Shown here piece after piece: positions 19,325-28,826 of a stretch of DNA of 64,000 bases. The position numbers and the translations under genes are program-made. The notes under the pieces are model-generated. The model did not search any database. It worked only from the letters and a program-made list of their open reading frames with translations, and was not told the DNA's origin. Numbering within the stretch: position 1 is the first letter of the stretch; each line of letters starts with the position of its first letter. Source of the DNA: Pacificimonas pallii (lineage in GTDB: Bacteria > Pseudomonadota > Alphaproteobacteria > Sphingomonadales > Sphingomonadaceae); the NCBI RefSeq assembly GCF_019204005.1, contig NZ_JAGSPA010000002.1, positions 372,001 to 436,000 of the forward strand, read 5' to 3'.

Positions 19325-19671
19325 CGAAAAGACTCATTCCGGTTTGCCAGCGGGTGCGGTCCAACCATCGCCAGCGATCCGGGATATCCACCGGGCACGT
19401 CTCGGCGAAGATATGCGGTGAGGGGCTTTCCATCTCGTCGCGCGGCAGAAAAAAAGGCCGCCACCTCCCCCGAGCTGGCGGCCTTCTCACTTCGCCGTGA
19501 CGAGACCTGATACCGCTAAAAGGTGCATGGTAAGGCGGGTTTGAACAAGCGGAATCGCAAATGCGGGTGGATTTCGCGCGGCACTGTTGCCGCGCCGCAA
19601 CGCACTTTCCCCATTTGCATCCGCGCTGACTGCTTGCGTGCGCCCGTGCCCGTGCTAACAGCGCCAACATC
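19325..19671. other. Intergenic region between pyrG and proS, no protein gene supported
   Basis: 347 bases with no convincing coding sequence; the minus-strand frame through it reads into proS and looks like a shadow. Its main content is one strong hairpin (19454-19485) described separately. No clear promoter for a leftward transcript was found in 19486-19671. Confidence 0.6.
19449..19485 (-). terminator. Hairpin terminator with its T tract on the minus strand
   Basis: Perfect 10-bp stem AAGGCCGCCA (19454-19463) / TGGCGGCCTT (19476-19485). The seven A at 19449-19455 make a T7 tract only for leftward transcription. On the plus strand the loop holds CCTCCCCC, complementary to a Shine-Dalgarno, and the following bases (TTCTCACTTC) form only a poor U tract for pyrG. 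It may serve pyrG weakly, end a leftward RNA, or act in both directions. Confidence 0.6.
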
Positions 19672-20961
19672 ATGCGCATGTCCCGAACCTATGTCCCCGT
19701 CCTTCGTGAAACCCCTTCGGATGCGGAGATCGTCAGCCACCAGCTGATGCTGCGGGCCGGCCTGATTCGCCAGACGGCGGCCGGTATTTATGCGTGGCTG
19801 CCGCTGGGGCTCCGCGTGTTGCAGAAGATCGGCGATGTCGTTCGCGCCGAACAGGAGCGGGCGGGGGCGGCGGAAATGCTGATGCCGACCATTCAGGCGG
19901 CGGACCTGTGGCGGGAATCGGGGCGCTATGACGCTTATGGGCCAGAGATGCTGCGCATCAAGGACCGGCACGACCGCGACATGCTGTACGGCCCCACGAA
20001 TGAAGAGATGATCACGCAGCTGTTCATGTCGGAAACGAAGAGCTACCGCGATTTGCCCAAGACGCTGTATCATATTCAATGGAAGTTTCGCGACGAGCGC
20101 CGTCCGCGCTTCGGTATCATGCGGGGCCGCGAGTTCCTGATGAAGGACGCGTATAGCTTCGACCTGGACGAAGACGGGATGCGGGCGAGCTATCAGGCGC
20201 AGTTCCGGGCTTATCTGCGTACATTCGCGGCGCTCGGCCTGAAAGCCGTGCCGGTACGCGCGCCATCGGGGCCGATAGGCGGCGATATGAGCCATGAGTT
20301 CCACGTGCTCGCCGATACGGGCGAAAGCGCCATTTTCTACGATGCGGAGCTTGAGAATATTTCCATCGAAGACCCGGACGCGGTCGAGAAACTGTCCGCG
20401 ACCTATGCGATGGAAGAGGAAGAGCACGCAAAGGTCACCGATTGTCCCGTGCCGGCCGAGCGCCTGCTGAAGCGGCGCGGAATCGAGGTGGGGCACATCT
20501 TCGCGTTCGGCACCAAATATACCGAGGCGATGGGCTTTTCGGTGCAGGGCAGGGACGGCGCGACCGTGCATCCGCTCATGGGTAGCTACGGCGTCGGTGT
20601 CTCGCGCCTGATGGGGGCGATCGTCGAGGCGTGCCACGATGATGACGGCATTGTCTGGCCGGAACAGGTGGCGCCATATCGCGCCGGTCTGATCAACCTG
20701 CGGCAGGGGGATGAGGCGTGCGATGCGATGTGCGAGACGCTGTATGGCCAGATGCGGGATGCCGGTGTTGAGACGCTGTATGACGACCGCGACGAACGCG
20801 GCGGATCGAAATTCGCGTGCATGGATGTGATCGGCCTGCCCTGGCAGGTGATCGTCGGCCCGCGCGGTGTGAAAACGGGTGTGGTCGAAGTCAAGAACAG
20901 GCGGACGGGCGAAAAAGCTGAACTGTCGCCGGAAGACGCGCTTGCCAAGGTGCTGGCCTGA
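19672..20961 (+). CDS. proS: Prolyl-tRNA synthetase (short, alphaproteobacterial type)
   Basis: A 429-residue class II aminoacyl-tRNA synthetase. Motif 2 ([23 protein letters not shown]) and motif 3 ([16 protein letters not shown]) are present with an anticodon-binding domain after about residue 330 ([14 protein letters not shown]). The editing insertion of long bacterial ProS is absent, as usual for this clade. [11 protein letters not shown] matches the family N-terminus, so 19672 is chosen over 19678. Confidence 0.94.
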   Translation: MRMSRTYVPVLRETPSDAEIVSHQLMLRAGLIRQTAAGIYAWLPLGLRVLQKIGDVVRAEQERAGAAEMLMPTIQAADLWRESGRYDAYGPEMLRIKDRHDRDMLYGPTNEEMITQLFMSETKSYRDLPKTLYHIQWKFRDERRPRFGIMRGREFLMKDAYSFDLDEDGMRASYQAQFRAYLRTFAALGLKAVPVRAPSGPIGGDMSHEFHVLADTGESAIFYDAELENISIEDPDAVEKLSATYAMEEEEHAKVTDCPVPAERLLKRRGIEVGHIFAFGTKYTEAMGFSVQGRDGATVHPLMGSYGVGVSRLMGAIVEACHDDDGIVWPEQVAPYRAGLINLRQGDEACDAMCETLYGQMRDAGVETLYDDRDERGGSKFACMDVIGLPWQVIVGPRGVKTGVVEVKNRRTGEKAELSPEDALAKVLA

Positions 20962-21005
20962 TGCCTGGCCTGCGCCGCCGCCTGCCGATGCCACGTTCGA
21001 TGTCC

Positions 21006-21062
21006 ATCGTCCCGAGCGCAGTCGAGGGACGCGCGGTGACCCTTGACCGCGCTCGGGACGAT
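21006..21062. repeat. Intergenic palindromic repeat (14-bp perfect arms)
   Basis: ATCGTCCCGAGCGC (21006-21019) and its exact complement GCGCTCGGGACGAT (21049-21062) flank a 29-base centre that begins AGTCGAGGGAC. The sequence resembles dispersed intergenic palindromes I know from sphingomonad genomes. It lies between proS and lolC and could fold in the mRNA. No T tract follows. Confidence 0.7.
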
Positions 21063-21085
21063 AATGTTCAAGGCAATGCGTCCTT

Positions 21086-22336
21086 ATGATCACCGCCTAC
21101 GAACGCACCCTGGCGCGGCGTTATCTGCTGCCGGCGCGCGGGGAAGGGTTCATTTTCCTTGTCGCGGTGATCTCGCTGATCGCCGTGGCGCTGGGCGTGG
21201 CGGCGCTGATCGCGGTGATGTCGGTGATGAACGGGTTTCGCGCGGAGCTGTTCGAGCGGATTAATGGCCTGAATGGCGATGCCGTGGTGCAGGGCTATGA
21301 CGGGCGGCTGCCGGACTGGGAGCCATTGATCGAGGATATTTCCGCGCTGCCCGGCGTGACGCAGGCCGTGCCGATCATCGAGACGCCGCTGCTCGCCAGC
21401 CATCGCAACCGCGCCGAGGGCGTCCTGCTGCGCGGCATAAGGCAGCGGGATCTCAACCTGATTCCGCAGCTGGCAGAGGGTGTGGTCGCGGGGCGGCTTG
21501 AGGATGTCTATCGCGGGGAGGAACCGCGCGTGGCCATTGGCGCGCGGCTTGCCGAGGCCATGGGTGCGACGGTCGGCGATACGATCAGCCTGATTTCACC
21601 CGAAGGGCAGGTGACGCCCTTTGGTACCACCCCGCGCATCGTGCCCTATGAAGTCGCCGCGATCTTCGAGGTCGGTATTTTCGAATATGACAAGGCCTTT
21701 GTCCTGATGACGCTGGAGGATGCGCAGCTCTATCTGCGGATGGGCGACGATGTCGGTCAGATCACGATCAATACCGTGTCGGCGGACGATGTCGAAACGA
21801 TCCTGGCACCGGTCCCGGATATGATCCTGGGCCGCGGAGAGATGCGCGACTGGCGGCAGCTGAACGGCGTATTGTTTCAGGCGCTGACGGTCGAGCGGAC
21901 GGTGATGTTCGTTGTCGTCGGATTCATCATCCTGGTGGCCTGCTTCAACATCCTGACGAGTCTGATTATGCTGGTGCGCGCGAAGACGAAGGATATTGCG
22001 ATCCTGCGGACCATGGGGGCGGGGCGGGGCGCGATGATGCGTGTCTTCGTCACTGTCGGCACGCTGATCGGCGGCGCGGGGATCGCGCTGGGGCTGGTCC
22101 TTGGGTTCACCTTTCTGACGTTCCGTCAGAATGTGGTGGAGGGCATTGGCGCGCTGACAGGGGTGAATTTGTGGGACCCCTCGATCCGCTATTTGACCGA
22201 ACTGCCCGCCCGGACAGAACCTGTGGAAGTCATCGCCATTTGTCTGATCGCGCTGGCGCTGAGCTTCCTCGCGACCCTTTATCCCGCGTGGAAGGCGGCG
22301 AACACCGACCCGGTCGAGGTGCTGCGTTATGAATAA
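21086..22336 (+). CDS. lolC: Lipoprotein-releasing ABC transporter permease (LolC/LolE family)
   Basis: A 416-residue inner-membrane permease. A membrane helix near 24-50 is followed by a large periplasmic MacB-like domain and three C-terminal helices (near 275-300, 320-345 and 375-400), with the conserved [23 protein letters not shown] coupling region and [14 protein letters not shown] end. With LolD it extracts mature lipoproteins from the inner membrane for LolA. A single LolC/E-like gene is seen, suggesting a homodimeric form as in other alphaproteobacteria (inference). Its end overlaps lolD by 8 bases. Confidence 0.93.
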   Translation: MITAYERTLARRYLLPARGEGFIFLVAVISLIAVALGVAALIAVMSVMNGFRAELFERINGLNGDAVVQGYDGRLPDWEPLIEDISALPGVTQAVPIIETPLLASHRNRAEGVLLRGIRQRDLNLIPQLAEGVVAGRLEDVYRGEEPRVAIGARLAEAMGATVGDTISLISPEGQVTPFGTTPRIVPYEVAAIFEVGIFEYDKAFVLMTLEDAQLYLRMGDDVGQITINTVSADDVETILAPVPDMILGRGEMRDWRQLNGVLFQALTVERTVMFVVVGFIILVACFNILTSLIMLVRAKTKDIAILRTMGAGRGAMMRVFVTVGTLIGGAGIALGLVLGFTFLTFRQNVVEGIGALTGVNLWDPSIRYLTELPARTEPVEVIAICLIALALSFLATLYPAWKAANTDPVEVLRYE

Positions 22337-23018
22337 GGACGCGCCGGGCGAAGACGTGCTGTCGGTGACGGGGCTGTCGCGAAGCTTCACGCAGGGACAT
22401 GTGACGATCGAGGTGCTGCGCGGCGTCGATTTCAGGATCGCGCCCGGCGAAATCGTCGCGCTGCTCGGCCCGTCCGGCAGCGGCAAGTCGACCATGTTGC
22501 AGGCGATCGGGCTGCTGGAAGGGGGTTTTGGCGGTACGATCGCGATTGACGGCGAACAGGTCGAAAAGGCCGATGCCGCGACCCGGACGCGTGTGCGGCG
22601 GGAGAAGCTGGGCTTCGTCTATCAGTTCCATCACCTGCTGCCGGACTTCAACGCGGAAGAAAATGTCGTGATGCCGCAGCTGATCGCCGGACGAAAACGC
22701 GCCGCGGCAGAGGAGCGTAGTCGCAAACTATTGACCGAACTGGGCCTTGGCGAGCGGCTGACGCACCGCCCAAGCCAGCTGTCGGGCGGCGAGCAGCAGC
22801 GCGTCGCCGTGGCGCGGGCGCTGGCGAACGATCCCGTGCTTGTCCTGGCCGATGAACCGACGGGCAATCTCGACGAGGCGACGTCGGAACGGGTGCTGGG
22901 CGAGTTTCTGAAAGTCGTGCGCGGCAAGGGCAGTGCCGCCCTGATCGCGACGCACAATACAGCGCTCGCACGGCAGATGGACCGGATCGTCGAACTGCAT
23001 GAGGGGCGCCTCGTTTAG
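22329..23018 (+). CDS. lolD: Lipoprotein-releasing ABC transporter ATP-binding protein LolD
   Basis: A 229-residue ABC ATPase. Walker A is GPSGSGKST (about 48-56), the Q loop lies in [16 protein letters not shown], the signature is [15 protein letters not shown], Walker B is [13 protein letters not shown], and the switch His is in IATHNTAL. It energises LolC. ATG 22329 lies inside the lolC end, so the pair is translationally coupled. Confidence 0.95.
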   Translation: MNKDAPGEDVLSVTGLSRSFTQGHVTIEVLRGVDFRIAPGEIVALLGPSGSGKSTMLQAIGLLEGGFGGTIAIDGEQVEKADAATRTRVRREKLGFVYQFHHLLPDFNAEENVVMPQLIAGRKRAAAEERSRKLLTELGLGERLTHRPSQLSGGEQQRVAVARALANDPVLVLADEPTGNLDEATSERVLGEFLKVVRGKGSAALIATHNTALARQMDRIVELHEGRLV

Positions 23019-23073
23019 CGGGCCATGAATGGGGTTTCTGGAACACCGCCATCGTGCTGACTGTCGAATATTC

Positions 23074-23110
23074 TTACACTTTTGTTTTCGCTTCACGTCG
23101 AAAGTGTGAA
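23074..23110 (+). promoter_or_regulatory. Candidate activator half-sites upstream of the first sigma-54 promoter
   Basis: TTACACTTTTG (23074-23084) and AAAGTGTGAA (23101-23110) form an inverted pair (core AAAGTGT) 22-58 bases before the -24 element. Related half-sites stand upstream of the third PEP-CTERM-like gene (35822-35848). Enhancer-protein binding is inference. Confidence 0.3.
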
Positions 23111-23129
23111 ACATCATGCGCTTAGCGGA

Positions 23130-23147
23130 TTGGCACGAAGCTTGCTT
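23130..23147 (+). promoter_or_regulatory. Sigma-54 (-24/-12) promoter of the first PEP-CTERM-like gene
   Basis: TTGGCACGAAGCTTGCTT matches the RpoN consensus YTGGCACGRNNNTTGCW at essentially all positions; GG (23132-23133) and GC (23144-23145) are separated by exactly ten bases. Transcription would start near 23157, giving a leader of about 66 bases. Confidence 0.8.
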
Positions 23148-23222
23148 TATTAACGGCAAACAGACGATCCGTCGGTATGCCATGTGGGCAGCGTTCGGTT
23201 CACGTCATCTTAGGAGCAGATC

Positions 23223-23810
23223 ATGTCGGTGTTTTCCAAGAGCATTCTTCTTATCGGTACGACCATCGCCCTTGGCGCGTCCACTGCGGCGGTGGCAACG
23301 CCGCTATGTGCGGATGGCGGATATGGTCCCGGCGACTATGCTTGTCTGTATGACGGCCTGAAAGGCAATACGAACGACAACACCGCGAATGTGCAGGCGG
23401 CGATTCTGGCTGCGACCAGCAACGCGGTCATTTTGACTCAATATGGCAAGAGCGACGCCAACGGCGCGCTGTTTACATTTACGAATGCGACATTTTCCGG
23501 CGGTGAATGGGACTTTTCATCGCCTGATACGAATTTCAGCATTCTGGATGACGCCCTCGCGGCGACCTATATCACTGTGAAGGCGGCCAATGATTTCATC
23601 CTCTTTCATTATGAGGATGGTATCAGTGCGGGAAGCCTGGTCACGGACATCGTTAATAATGGCGGGAAAATCGCCGATATTTCACACGTGACGTTCTGGA
23701 ATATGGTATCGAACGATCCTGGCCCCAGTAACAGTGTGCCCGCACCGGGTGCGCTCGGCCTGCTGCTGCTGGGTGTTGGCGGGCTTGTTGCGGCGCGGCG
23801 CAAGGCCTGA
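23223..23810 (+). CDS. Secreted protein with PEP-CTERM-like (VPAPG) sorting tail
   Basis: A 195-residue exported protein. A signal peptide (about 1-25, cleaved near AVA) precedes a mature domain I do not recognise, with two Cys near its start (LCADGGYGPGDYACLYDG) and many Asn, Asp, Ser and Thr. The C-terminus is PGPSNSVPAPG, a hydrophobic segment (ALGLLLLGVGGLVAA) and basic RRKA, the architecture processed by exosortases. AGGAG precedes ATG 23223. Two other proteins with the same kind of tail lie at 30.3 and 35.2 kb. It has its own sigma-54 promoter and terminator, so it is monocistronic. Confidence 0.8.
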   Translation: MSVFSKSILLIGTTIALGASTAAVATPLCADGGYGPGDYACLYDGLKGNTNDNTANVQAAILAATSNAVILTQYGKSDANGALFTFTNATFSGGEWDFSSPDTNFSILDDALAATYITVKAANDFILFHYEDGISAGSLVTDIVNNGGKIADISHVTFWNMVSNDPGPSNSVPAPGALGLLLLGVGGLVAARRKA

Positions 23811-23845
23811 TCCACAGGCACGTGTAAGCGGGCCGGTTAAATATA

Positions 23846-23896
23846 AAGGGGGCGGTTGCCTGGTCCTTTGGGACAAGGCTGCCGCCCCCTTATTTT
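23846..23896 (+). terminator. Rho-independent terminator after the first PEP-CTERM-like gene
   Basis: AAGGGGGCGG (23846-23855) pairs with CCGCCCCCTT (23882-23891), followed by ATTTT. It lies 36 bases after the stop codon. Confidence 0.8.
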
Positions 23897-24275
23897 GCGC
23901 AACTAGCGAAGATGCCGGTTTTCGCGACGATGCGTCATGCATGACTTCGACGTTGTCTTCATGTTTGGCAATGCCGCCTGTTTGGAAAGCGCCGCCGAAC
24001 CTGCCGCGGACAGCAAGGTGATGGCGGATCGGACGGCGGCAGCCTTGGCTTTCCTTCGCGCGGTACGGCGACTGTAGTGCGCGCGGTCTGCCGCACTTGC
24101 CCCAATCACCGGCAAGACCCGCGCGGCGATGGTCTTTGATAAAATGAGCGAAGGGAACGCGAATAATTTCAAAGCACGCAGCACATCGGTTTCATCGCTG
24201 CCACCGCCCCGTTGATCTTCATCCTGTCATTCTTTGCTTGACCGGCGACTCGCGGCGTGATTCAAGTCGGGCAGG
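23897..24275. other. Gap before ftsB without a supported gene
   Basis: About 380 bases. A 93-codon minus-strand frame (24184 to 23903, GTG start) has no recognisable domain, no good ribosome site, and an Arg/Ala/Lys-rich composition typical of shadow frames in GC-rich DNA. I see no RNA gene. Confidence 0.5.
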
Positions 24276-24599
24276 ATGAGAATTTCCGACGCCTTTCGAG
24301 AGACCTGGGAAAGTCATGTGCGGCCCGTGCTGGCGCCGTCGCTGTTTCTGGTCGTTCTCGCTTTCTTCGGCTGGCATTCGCTGGCCGGCGACACCGGACT
24401 GCTGGCGCTGGGCGGCTATAAAGAGAAGCAGGCGCAGCTGGAGATCGAGGCCGCCGCGCTGGCCGAGGAACGCGCGCAGCTGGAGCATAAACTGTCCCTG
24501 CTGGGTGACCGGGTCGAAGCGGATTATGGCGAAGAACTGGTGCGGCAGAAGCTGGGCCTGATCCACGATGACGAGATGATCGTGCGCCTGAAAGACTGA
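24276..24599 (+). CDS. ftsB: Septum formation protein FtsB/DivIC family
   Basis: A 107-residue single-pass membrane protein. One helix (about 18-36, VLAPSLFLVVLAFFGWHSL) is followed by a coiled coil rich in Ala, Glu and Leu (about 48-85) and the conserved distal segment EELVRQKLGLIHDDEMIVRL. FtsB links FtsL and FtsQ in the divisome. It precedes the pyruvate dehydrogenase genes, a familiar alphaproteobacterial neighbourhood, although eno, often alongside, is at 49 kb here. Confidence 0.88.
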   Translation: MRISDAFRETWESHVRPVLAPSLFLVVLAFFGWHSLAGDTGLLALGGYKEKQAQLEIEAAALAEERAQLEHKLSLLGDRVEADYGEELVRQKLGLIHDDEMIVRLKD

Positions 24600-24789
24600 A
24601 ACTGCGAATCGGTCTTATTCGCACATCCAATCGATCGTTCCGGGCGTGCGGCCTGGTTTTCTTAAATGTTCATTTCGAACCCATTTGGTTGCCAATATTT
24701 TTGAGTAGAACTTTTTACATGTTCTGCCATTGTAGCGCCGCCTTTGCTTGGCTAGCAGCAGGCTGAGGCAGTTGCACAAGGGATGCGGT

Positions 24790-25866
24790 ATGGCACCGAA
24801 AAAGGCGGCGAGAAAGCAGACGAAGACGGAACCATCGCGGGTCAGGGTCAGCGAGGCCCGTCCGGGTCTCGATCCTATCGAAGCCCCGGGCCGCTATGAA
24901 GCGACGCGCGAAGAGCTGACGGAATTCTATCGGCAGATGCTGCTGATCCGCCGCTTTGAGGAGAAGGCCGGGCAGCTTTATGGCATGGGTCTGATTGGCG
25001 GCTTCTGCCACCTTTACATCGGACAGGAAGCGGTCGTCGTCGGCCTTCAGTCCGCCATGAAGGAGCAGGACAGCGTCATTACCGGCTACCGCGATCATGG
25101 CCACATGCTCGCCTGCGGCATTCCCGCCAAGGTCGTCATGGCCGAACTGACCGGCCGCGCCGCGGGTATTTCAAAGGGCAAGGGCGGCTCCATGCACATG
25201 TTCAGCGTGGAACACGGCTTTTACGGCGGGCACGGCATCGTCGCGGCGCAGGTGCCGCTGGGTACCGGCCTGGCCTTCGCGCATAAATATAAGGGCGATG
25301 ACGGCGTCGCGACCACCTATTTCGGTGACGGCGCGGCGAACCAGGGGCAGGTTTACGAGAGCTTCAACATGGCCGAGCTCTGGAAGCTCCCCGTGCTCTA
25401 CGTCATTGAGAATAACCAATATGCCATGGGCACATCGGTGAACCGCGCATCGGCGGAGCATGAGCTGTTCCGCCGCGGCGAGAGTTTTCGGATCGAGGGC
25501 ATGCAGGTCAATGGCATGGACGTGCTCGATGTGCGCGGCGCGGGCGATGCGGCCTATGACTGGATCCGTTCCGGCAAGGGCCCGCTGCTCATTGAGATGA
25601 TGACCTATCGCTATCGCGGCCATTCCATGTCCGACCCGGCGAAATACCGGTCACGCGATGAAGTGACGGACGTCCGCACAAAGCGTGATCCCATTGAAGC
25701 GGCGAAGGTGCTGCTGCTGGAAATGGGTGAGACCGAGGACGGGCTGAAGGAACTGGAGAAGATTATCCGCGCTGAAGTCAACGAGGCGGCGGACTTTGCC
25801 GAACAGACGCCGGAGCCGGAGCTGAAAGAACTATATACCGACGTGCTGGTGGGGAGCTACGGCTGA
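24790..25866 (+). CDS. pdhA: Pyruvate dehydrogenase E1 component, alpha subunit
   Basis: A 358-residue thiamine-diphosphate enzyme subunit. Segments [37 protein letters not shown], the [11 protein letters not shown] loop and the ThDP/Mg motif [19 protein letters not shown]...ENNQYAMGT are typical, as is the phosphorylation-loop-like [16 protein letters not shown]. With PdhB it decarboxylates pyruvate and acetylates the E2 lipoyl group. The start at 24790 ([10 protein letters not shown]) is chosen over 24748. A 190-base gap separates it from ftsB, with no confident promoter seen. Its TGA overlaps the pdhB ATG by one base. Confidence 0.96.
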   Translation: MAPKKAARKQTKTEPSRVRVSEARPGLDPIEAPGRYEATREELTEFYRQMLLIRRFEEKAGQLYGMGLIGGFCHLYIGQEAVVVGLQSAMKEQDSVITGYRDHGHMLACGIPAKVVMAELTGRAAGISKGKGGSMHMFSVEHGFYGGHGIVAAQVPLGTGLAFAHKYKGDDGVATTYFGDGAANQGQVYESFNMAELWKLPVLYVIENNQYAMGTSVNRASAEHELFRRGESFRIEGMQVNGMDVLDVRGAGDAAYDWIRSGKGPLLIEMMTYRYRGHSMSDPAKYRSRDEVTDVRTKRDPIEAAKVLLLEMGETEDGLKELEKIIRAEVNEAADFAEQTPEPELKELYTDVLVGSYG

Positions 25867-27251
25867 TGCCTATCGAAATCAAACTGCCTGCGATGTCCCC
25901 GACGATGGAGGAGGGCACGCTCGCCAAATGGCTGGTGGCTGAGGGCGACACGGTGGAGCCCGGAGCGCTGCTCGCCGAGATCGAGACCGACAAGGCGACG
26001 ATGGAGCTGGAAGCGGATGAAGGCGGGACGGTCGCGAAGATCCTGGTCGCCGATGGCACGGAGGATGTGAAGGTCGGCACGCTGATCGCGATCATTGCCC
26101 GGGAGGATGAGGACGCCAGTGCCGTGGAGGCGCCGTCCGCTACGGCACCGGCATCCGCCGAGACGCAGCAGGCAGCGGCGACGCCCGATGTCGAGAATGT
26201 GACGCCGAAGGCCGGTGAAGACCCCGCAAGCCTGTCCACCGACCCGGAGGTTCCCGAAGGCACGGAGATGAAGCGCCAGACCGTGCGCGAGGCTTTGCGC
26301 GATGCGATGGCGGAGGAAATGCGCGCCGACGATACCGTCTTTGTCATGGGCGAGGAAGTTGCGGAATATCAGGGCGCCTACAAGGTGACGCAGGGCCTGC
26401 TGGACGAGTTTGGCGACAAGCGCGTCGTCGACACGCCGATCACGGAATATGGCTTTGCCGGTCTGGGTACGGGCGCGGCGATGGGCGGCCTGAAGCCAAT
26501 CGTCGAGTTCATGACGTTCAACTTCGCCATGCAGGCGATCGACCACATCATCAATTCCGCGGCGAAGACGAATTACATGTCGGGCGGTCAGATGCGCTGT
26601 CCCATGGTGTTCCGCGGGCCAAATGGCGCCGCAAGCCGTGTCGCCGCGCAGCACAGCCAGAATTATGGACCGTGGTATGCAAGCGTGCCCGGACTGATCG
26701 TGATCTGCCCCTATGACGCCGCGGACGCCAAAGGGCTTTTGCGGGCGGCGATCCAGTCGCCGGACCCGGTTGTGTTCCTGGAAAATGAGCTGCTTTACGG
26801 CCAGAGCTTCGACGTGCCGGTCATGGACGACTGGGTGCTGCCCATCGGCAAGGCGCGCACGATGAAGTCCGGGACGGATGTATCGCTGGTCAGCTATTCC
26901 ATCGGTGTCGGCGTTGCGCTGGATGCCGCCGCCAAGCTGGCGGACGAGGGAATCGACGCAGAGGTCATCGATCTCAGGACCCTGCGACCGCTCGACAAGG
27001 CGGCCGTGCTTGCCAGCCTGAGGAAGACGAACCGCATGGTCGTGGTCGAAGAAGGCTGGCCAACCTGCTCCATCGCGTCGGAAATCCAGGCGATCTGCAT
27101 GGAGGACGGCTTTGATCATCTGGACGCGCCCGTGCTGCGTGTCACGAATGAGGACGTACCGCTGCCCTATGCCGAGAATCTGGAGAAGGCCGCGCTCCTG
27201 AAGGTGGAAGACGTCGTGAAGGCGGCGAAACGCGTTTGTTATAAGGACTGA
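25866..27251 (+). CDS. pdhB: Pyruvate dehydrogenase E1 component, beta subunit, with N-terminal lipoyl domain
   Basis: A 461-residue protein. Residues 1-80 are a lipoyl domain (lipoyl Lys43 in [10 protein letters not shown]), followed by an acidic Ala/Pro/Glu linker and the E1-beta transketolase-like domain from about 138 ([57 protein letters not shown]). This fusion of a lipoyl domain to E1-beta is an alphaproteobacterial trait. It is a second lipoyl carrier beside the E2 domain. Confidence 0.96.
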   Translation: MPIEIKLPAMSPTMEEGTLAKWLVAEGDTVEPGALLAEIETDKATMELEADEGGTVAKILVADGTEDVKVGTLIAIIAREDEDASAVEAPSATAPASAETQQAAATPDVENVTPKAGEDPASLSTDPEVPEGTEMKRQTVREALRDAMAEEMRADDTVFVMGEEVAEYQGAYKVTQGLLDEFGDKRVVDTPITEYGFAGLGTGAAMGGLKPIVEFMTFNFAMQAIDHIINSAAKTNYMSGGQMRCPMVFRGPNGAASRVAAQHSQNYGPWYASVPGLIVICPYDAADAKGLLRAAIQSPDPVVFLENELLYGQSFDVPVMDDWVLPIGKARTMKSGTDVSLVSYSIGVGVALDAAAKLADEGIDAEVIDLRTLRPLDKAAVLASLRKTNRMVVVEEGWPTCSIASEIQAICMEDGFDHLDAPVLRVTNEDVPLPYAENLEKAALLKVEDVVKAAKRVCYKD

Positions 27252-27281
27252 TCGAAACGAGTATTGAGTTTTTTCCGCATC

Positions 27282-27310
27282 CGTCATCCCGGTGCACGCC
27301 GGGGGTGACG
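27282..27310. repeat. Small imperfect palindrome between pdhB and pdhC
   Basis: CGTCATCCCGG (27282-27292) and CCGGGGGTGACG (27299-27310) pair with one bulge around a six-base loop. Its sequence resembles common intergenic palindromes of alphaproteobacteria. In the pdh transcript it could modulate stability between cistrons. Confidence 0.5.
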
Positions 27311-27363
27311 AAAACGAAAAGGCAAGAAAACTCTTCGGACGATTTAGACGAGGTGAAACCGGA

Positions 27364-28722
27364 ATGCCCATTACCATCACAATGCCTGCCCTGTCGCCGA
27401 CGATGGAACATGGCACGCTCGCCAAATGGATCGTGAAGCCGGGCGATACCGTTGCACCCGGCGACCTGCTGGCGGAGATCGAGACCGACAAGGCGACGAT
27501 GGAAGTCGAAGCGGTCGATGAAGGTACGGTCGCGCAGATCCTGATCGATGAGGGCACGGAGGAAGTGGCCGTCGGCACGGCGATCCTGCTGCTGGCCGAA
27601 GAGGGTGAGGATGCGGGCGCTGTAAGTGCGGACGCCGCGACGTCGAGCGCGCCCAAGACGGATGCGCGCGAAGAGGACAAGCCGGCTGAGGCGGCTGCGG
27701 CCGAGCCGGAACCAAAGGCGGTCCCGGCGCCGAAATCCGCGGATAAGGGGCATGGACGCGAGGCCGCGCTGTCCGGCGACCTGCCGCGCGCGGGCGCCGC
27801 GCCCAAGGTGGACGGCGACCGGGTGAACATCACGCCGCTGGCACGCCGCATTGCCGAGGCAAGGGGCCTGGACCTGTCCGCCATCAAGGGCTCGGGCCCG
27901 AAGGGCCGCATCGTGAAGGCCGACGTTGCCGATGCGAATGCCGGAGCATCCGCCCCCGCCGCCGCGGCCGCGAAATCCCAGCCATCCGCCGCACCCGCAC
28001 CGGCGGCGGTGCAGACCGAAGCCAATGCGGATGCGCCGCACGAAATCGTGAAGCTGTCGAATGTGCGCAAGGTGACGGCGCGCCGCCTGACGGAATCGAA
28101 ACAGACGGTTCCGCATTTCTACCTGACGCTCGACTGTAATCTGGATAAACTCTTGAAACTGCGCGGCGAATTGAACGCCGACCTGGTTGAGAAGGGCGTG
28201 AAGCTGAGCGTCAACGACCTCCTGATCAAGGCGCTCGCCGTGGCACTGACAGAGGTGCCGGAGGCGAATGTTCAGTTCGCGGGCGATAATCTGATCAAAT
28301 ATGACCGCGTGGACGTCAGCATGGCGGTCGCCATTGACGGCGGCCTGATCACGCCGATCATCCGCAACGCCGCCGAAAAACGCCTGTCGTCCATCGCGAC
28401 GGAGTCTAAGGATCTTGCGGGCCGTGCGCGCGAAGGCAAGCTGAAGCCCGAGGAGTTCATGGGCGGTACCTGCTCCATCTCGAACCTTGGCATGTACGGC
28501 ATCAAGGAATTCGGCGCGGTCATCAACCCGCCGCAGGGCATGATCATGGCCATTGGCGCCGGCGAGAAACGCCCGCATGTCGTCGACGAAGCGGTCAGCA
28601 TCGCCACCGTCATGAGCGCGACCGGCAGCTTCGACCACCGCGCCATCGACGGCGCAACGGGCGCGGAGCTGATGGCGGCGTTCCAGCGGCTGGTGGAAAG
28701 CCCGATGGGGATGCTGGCGTAA
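27364..28722 (+). CDS. pdhC: Dihydrolipoamide acetyltransferase (E2 of pyruvate dehydrogenase)
   Basis: A 452-residue E2. One lipoyl domain (1-80, lipoyl Lys43 in [10 protein letters not shown]), a long Ala/Pro/Glu linker, a peripheral-subunit-binding domain (about 155-190, [33 protein letters not shown]), a second linker, and the catalytic domain ending in [20 protein letters not shown] with the catalytic His and Asp. ATG 27364 is chosen because [14 protein letters not shown] is the lipoyl-domain N-terminus. Confidence 0.96.
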   Translation: MPITITMPALSPTMEHGTLAKWIVKPGDTVAPGDLLAEIETDKATMEVEAVDEGTVAQILIDEGTEEVAVGTAILLLAEEGEDAGAVSADAATSSAPKTDAREEDKPAEAAAAEPEPKAVPAPKSADKGHGREAALSGDLPRAGAAPKVDGDRVNITPLARRIAEARGLDLSAIKGSGPKGRIVKADVADANAGASAPAAAAAKSQPSAAPAPAAVQTEANADAPHEIVKLSNVRKVTARRLTESKQTVPHFYLTLDCNLDKLLKLRGELNADLVEKGVKLSVNDLLIKALAVALTEVPEANVQFAGDNLIKYDRVDVSMAVAIDGGLITPIIRNAAEKRLSSIATESKDLAGRAREGKLKPEEFMGGTCSISNLGMYGIKEFGAVINPPQGMIMAIGAGEKRPHVVDEAVSIATVMSATGSFDHRAIDGATGAELMAAFQRLVESPMGMLA

Positions 28723-28731
28723 CGTATTTTC

Positions 28732-28750
28732 CTCTCCCCTCGAGGGAGAG
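28732..28750. repeat. Short hairpin between pdhC and lpd
   Basis: CTCTCCC (28732-28738) pairs with GGGAGAG (28744-28750) around CTCGA. It sits 10 bases past the pdhC stop and lacks a T tract, so an intercistronic processing or stability element is more likely than a terminator. Confidence 0.45.
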
Positions 28751-28826
28751 AACAAGTGGAGCCTGGCAGCGTACTGCATGGCGGAACTTGGCAAGGGCGC
28801 CTTGAAATTTGGGAAAGAGATGCGAA

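Noticed and set aside
19501-19560. Promoter for a leftward small RNA
   Set aside because: TTGTTC and TACCAT are present on the minus strand but the spacing is wrong for a -35/-10 pair, so no promoter was annotated.
23903-24184. 93-codon minus-strand frame before ftsB
   Set aside because: GTG start without a clear ribosome site, low-complexity Arg/Ala/Lys composition and no domain; not enough to call a gene.
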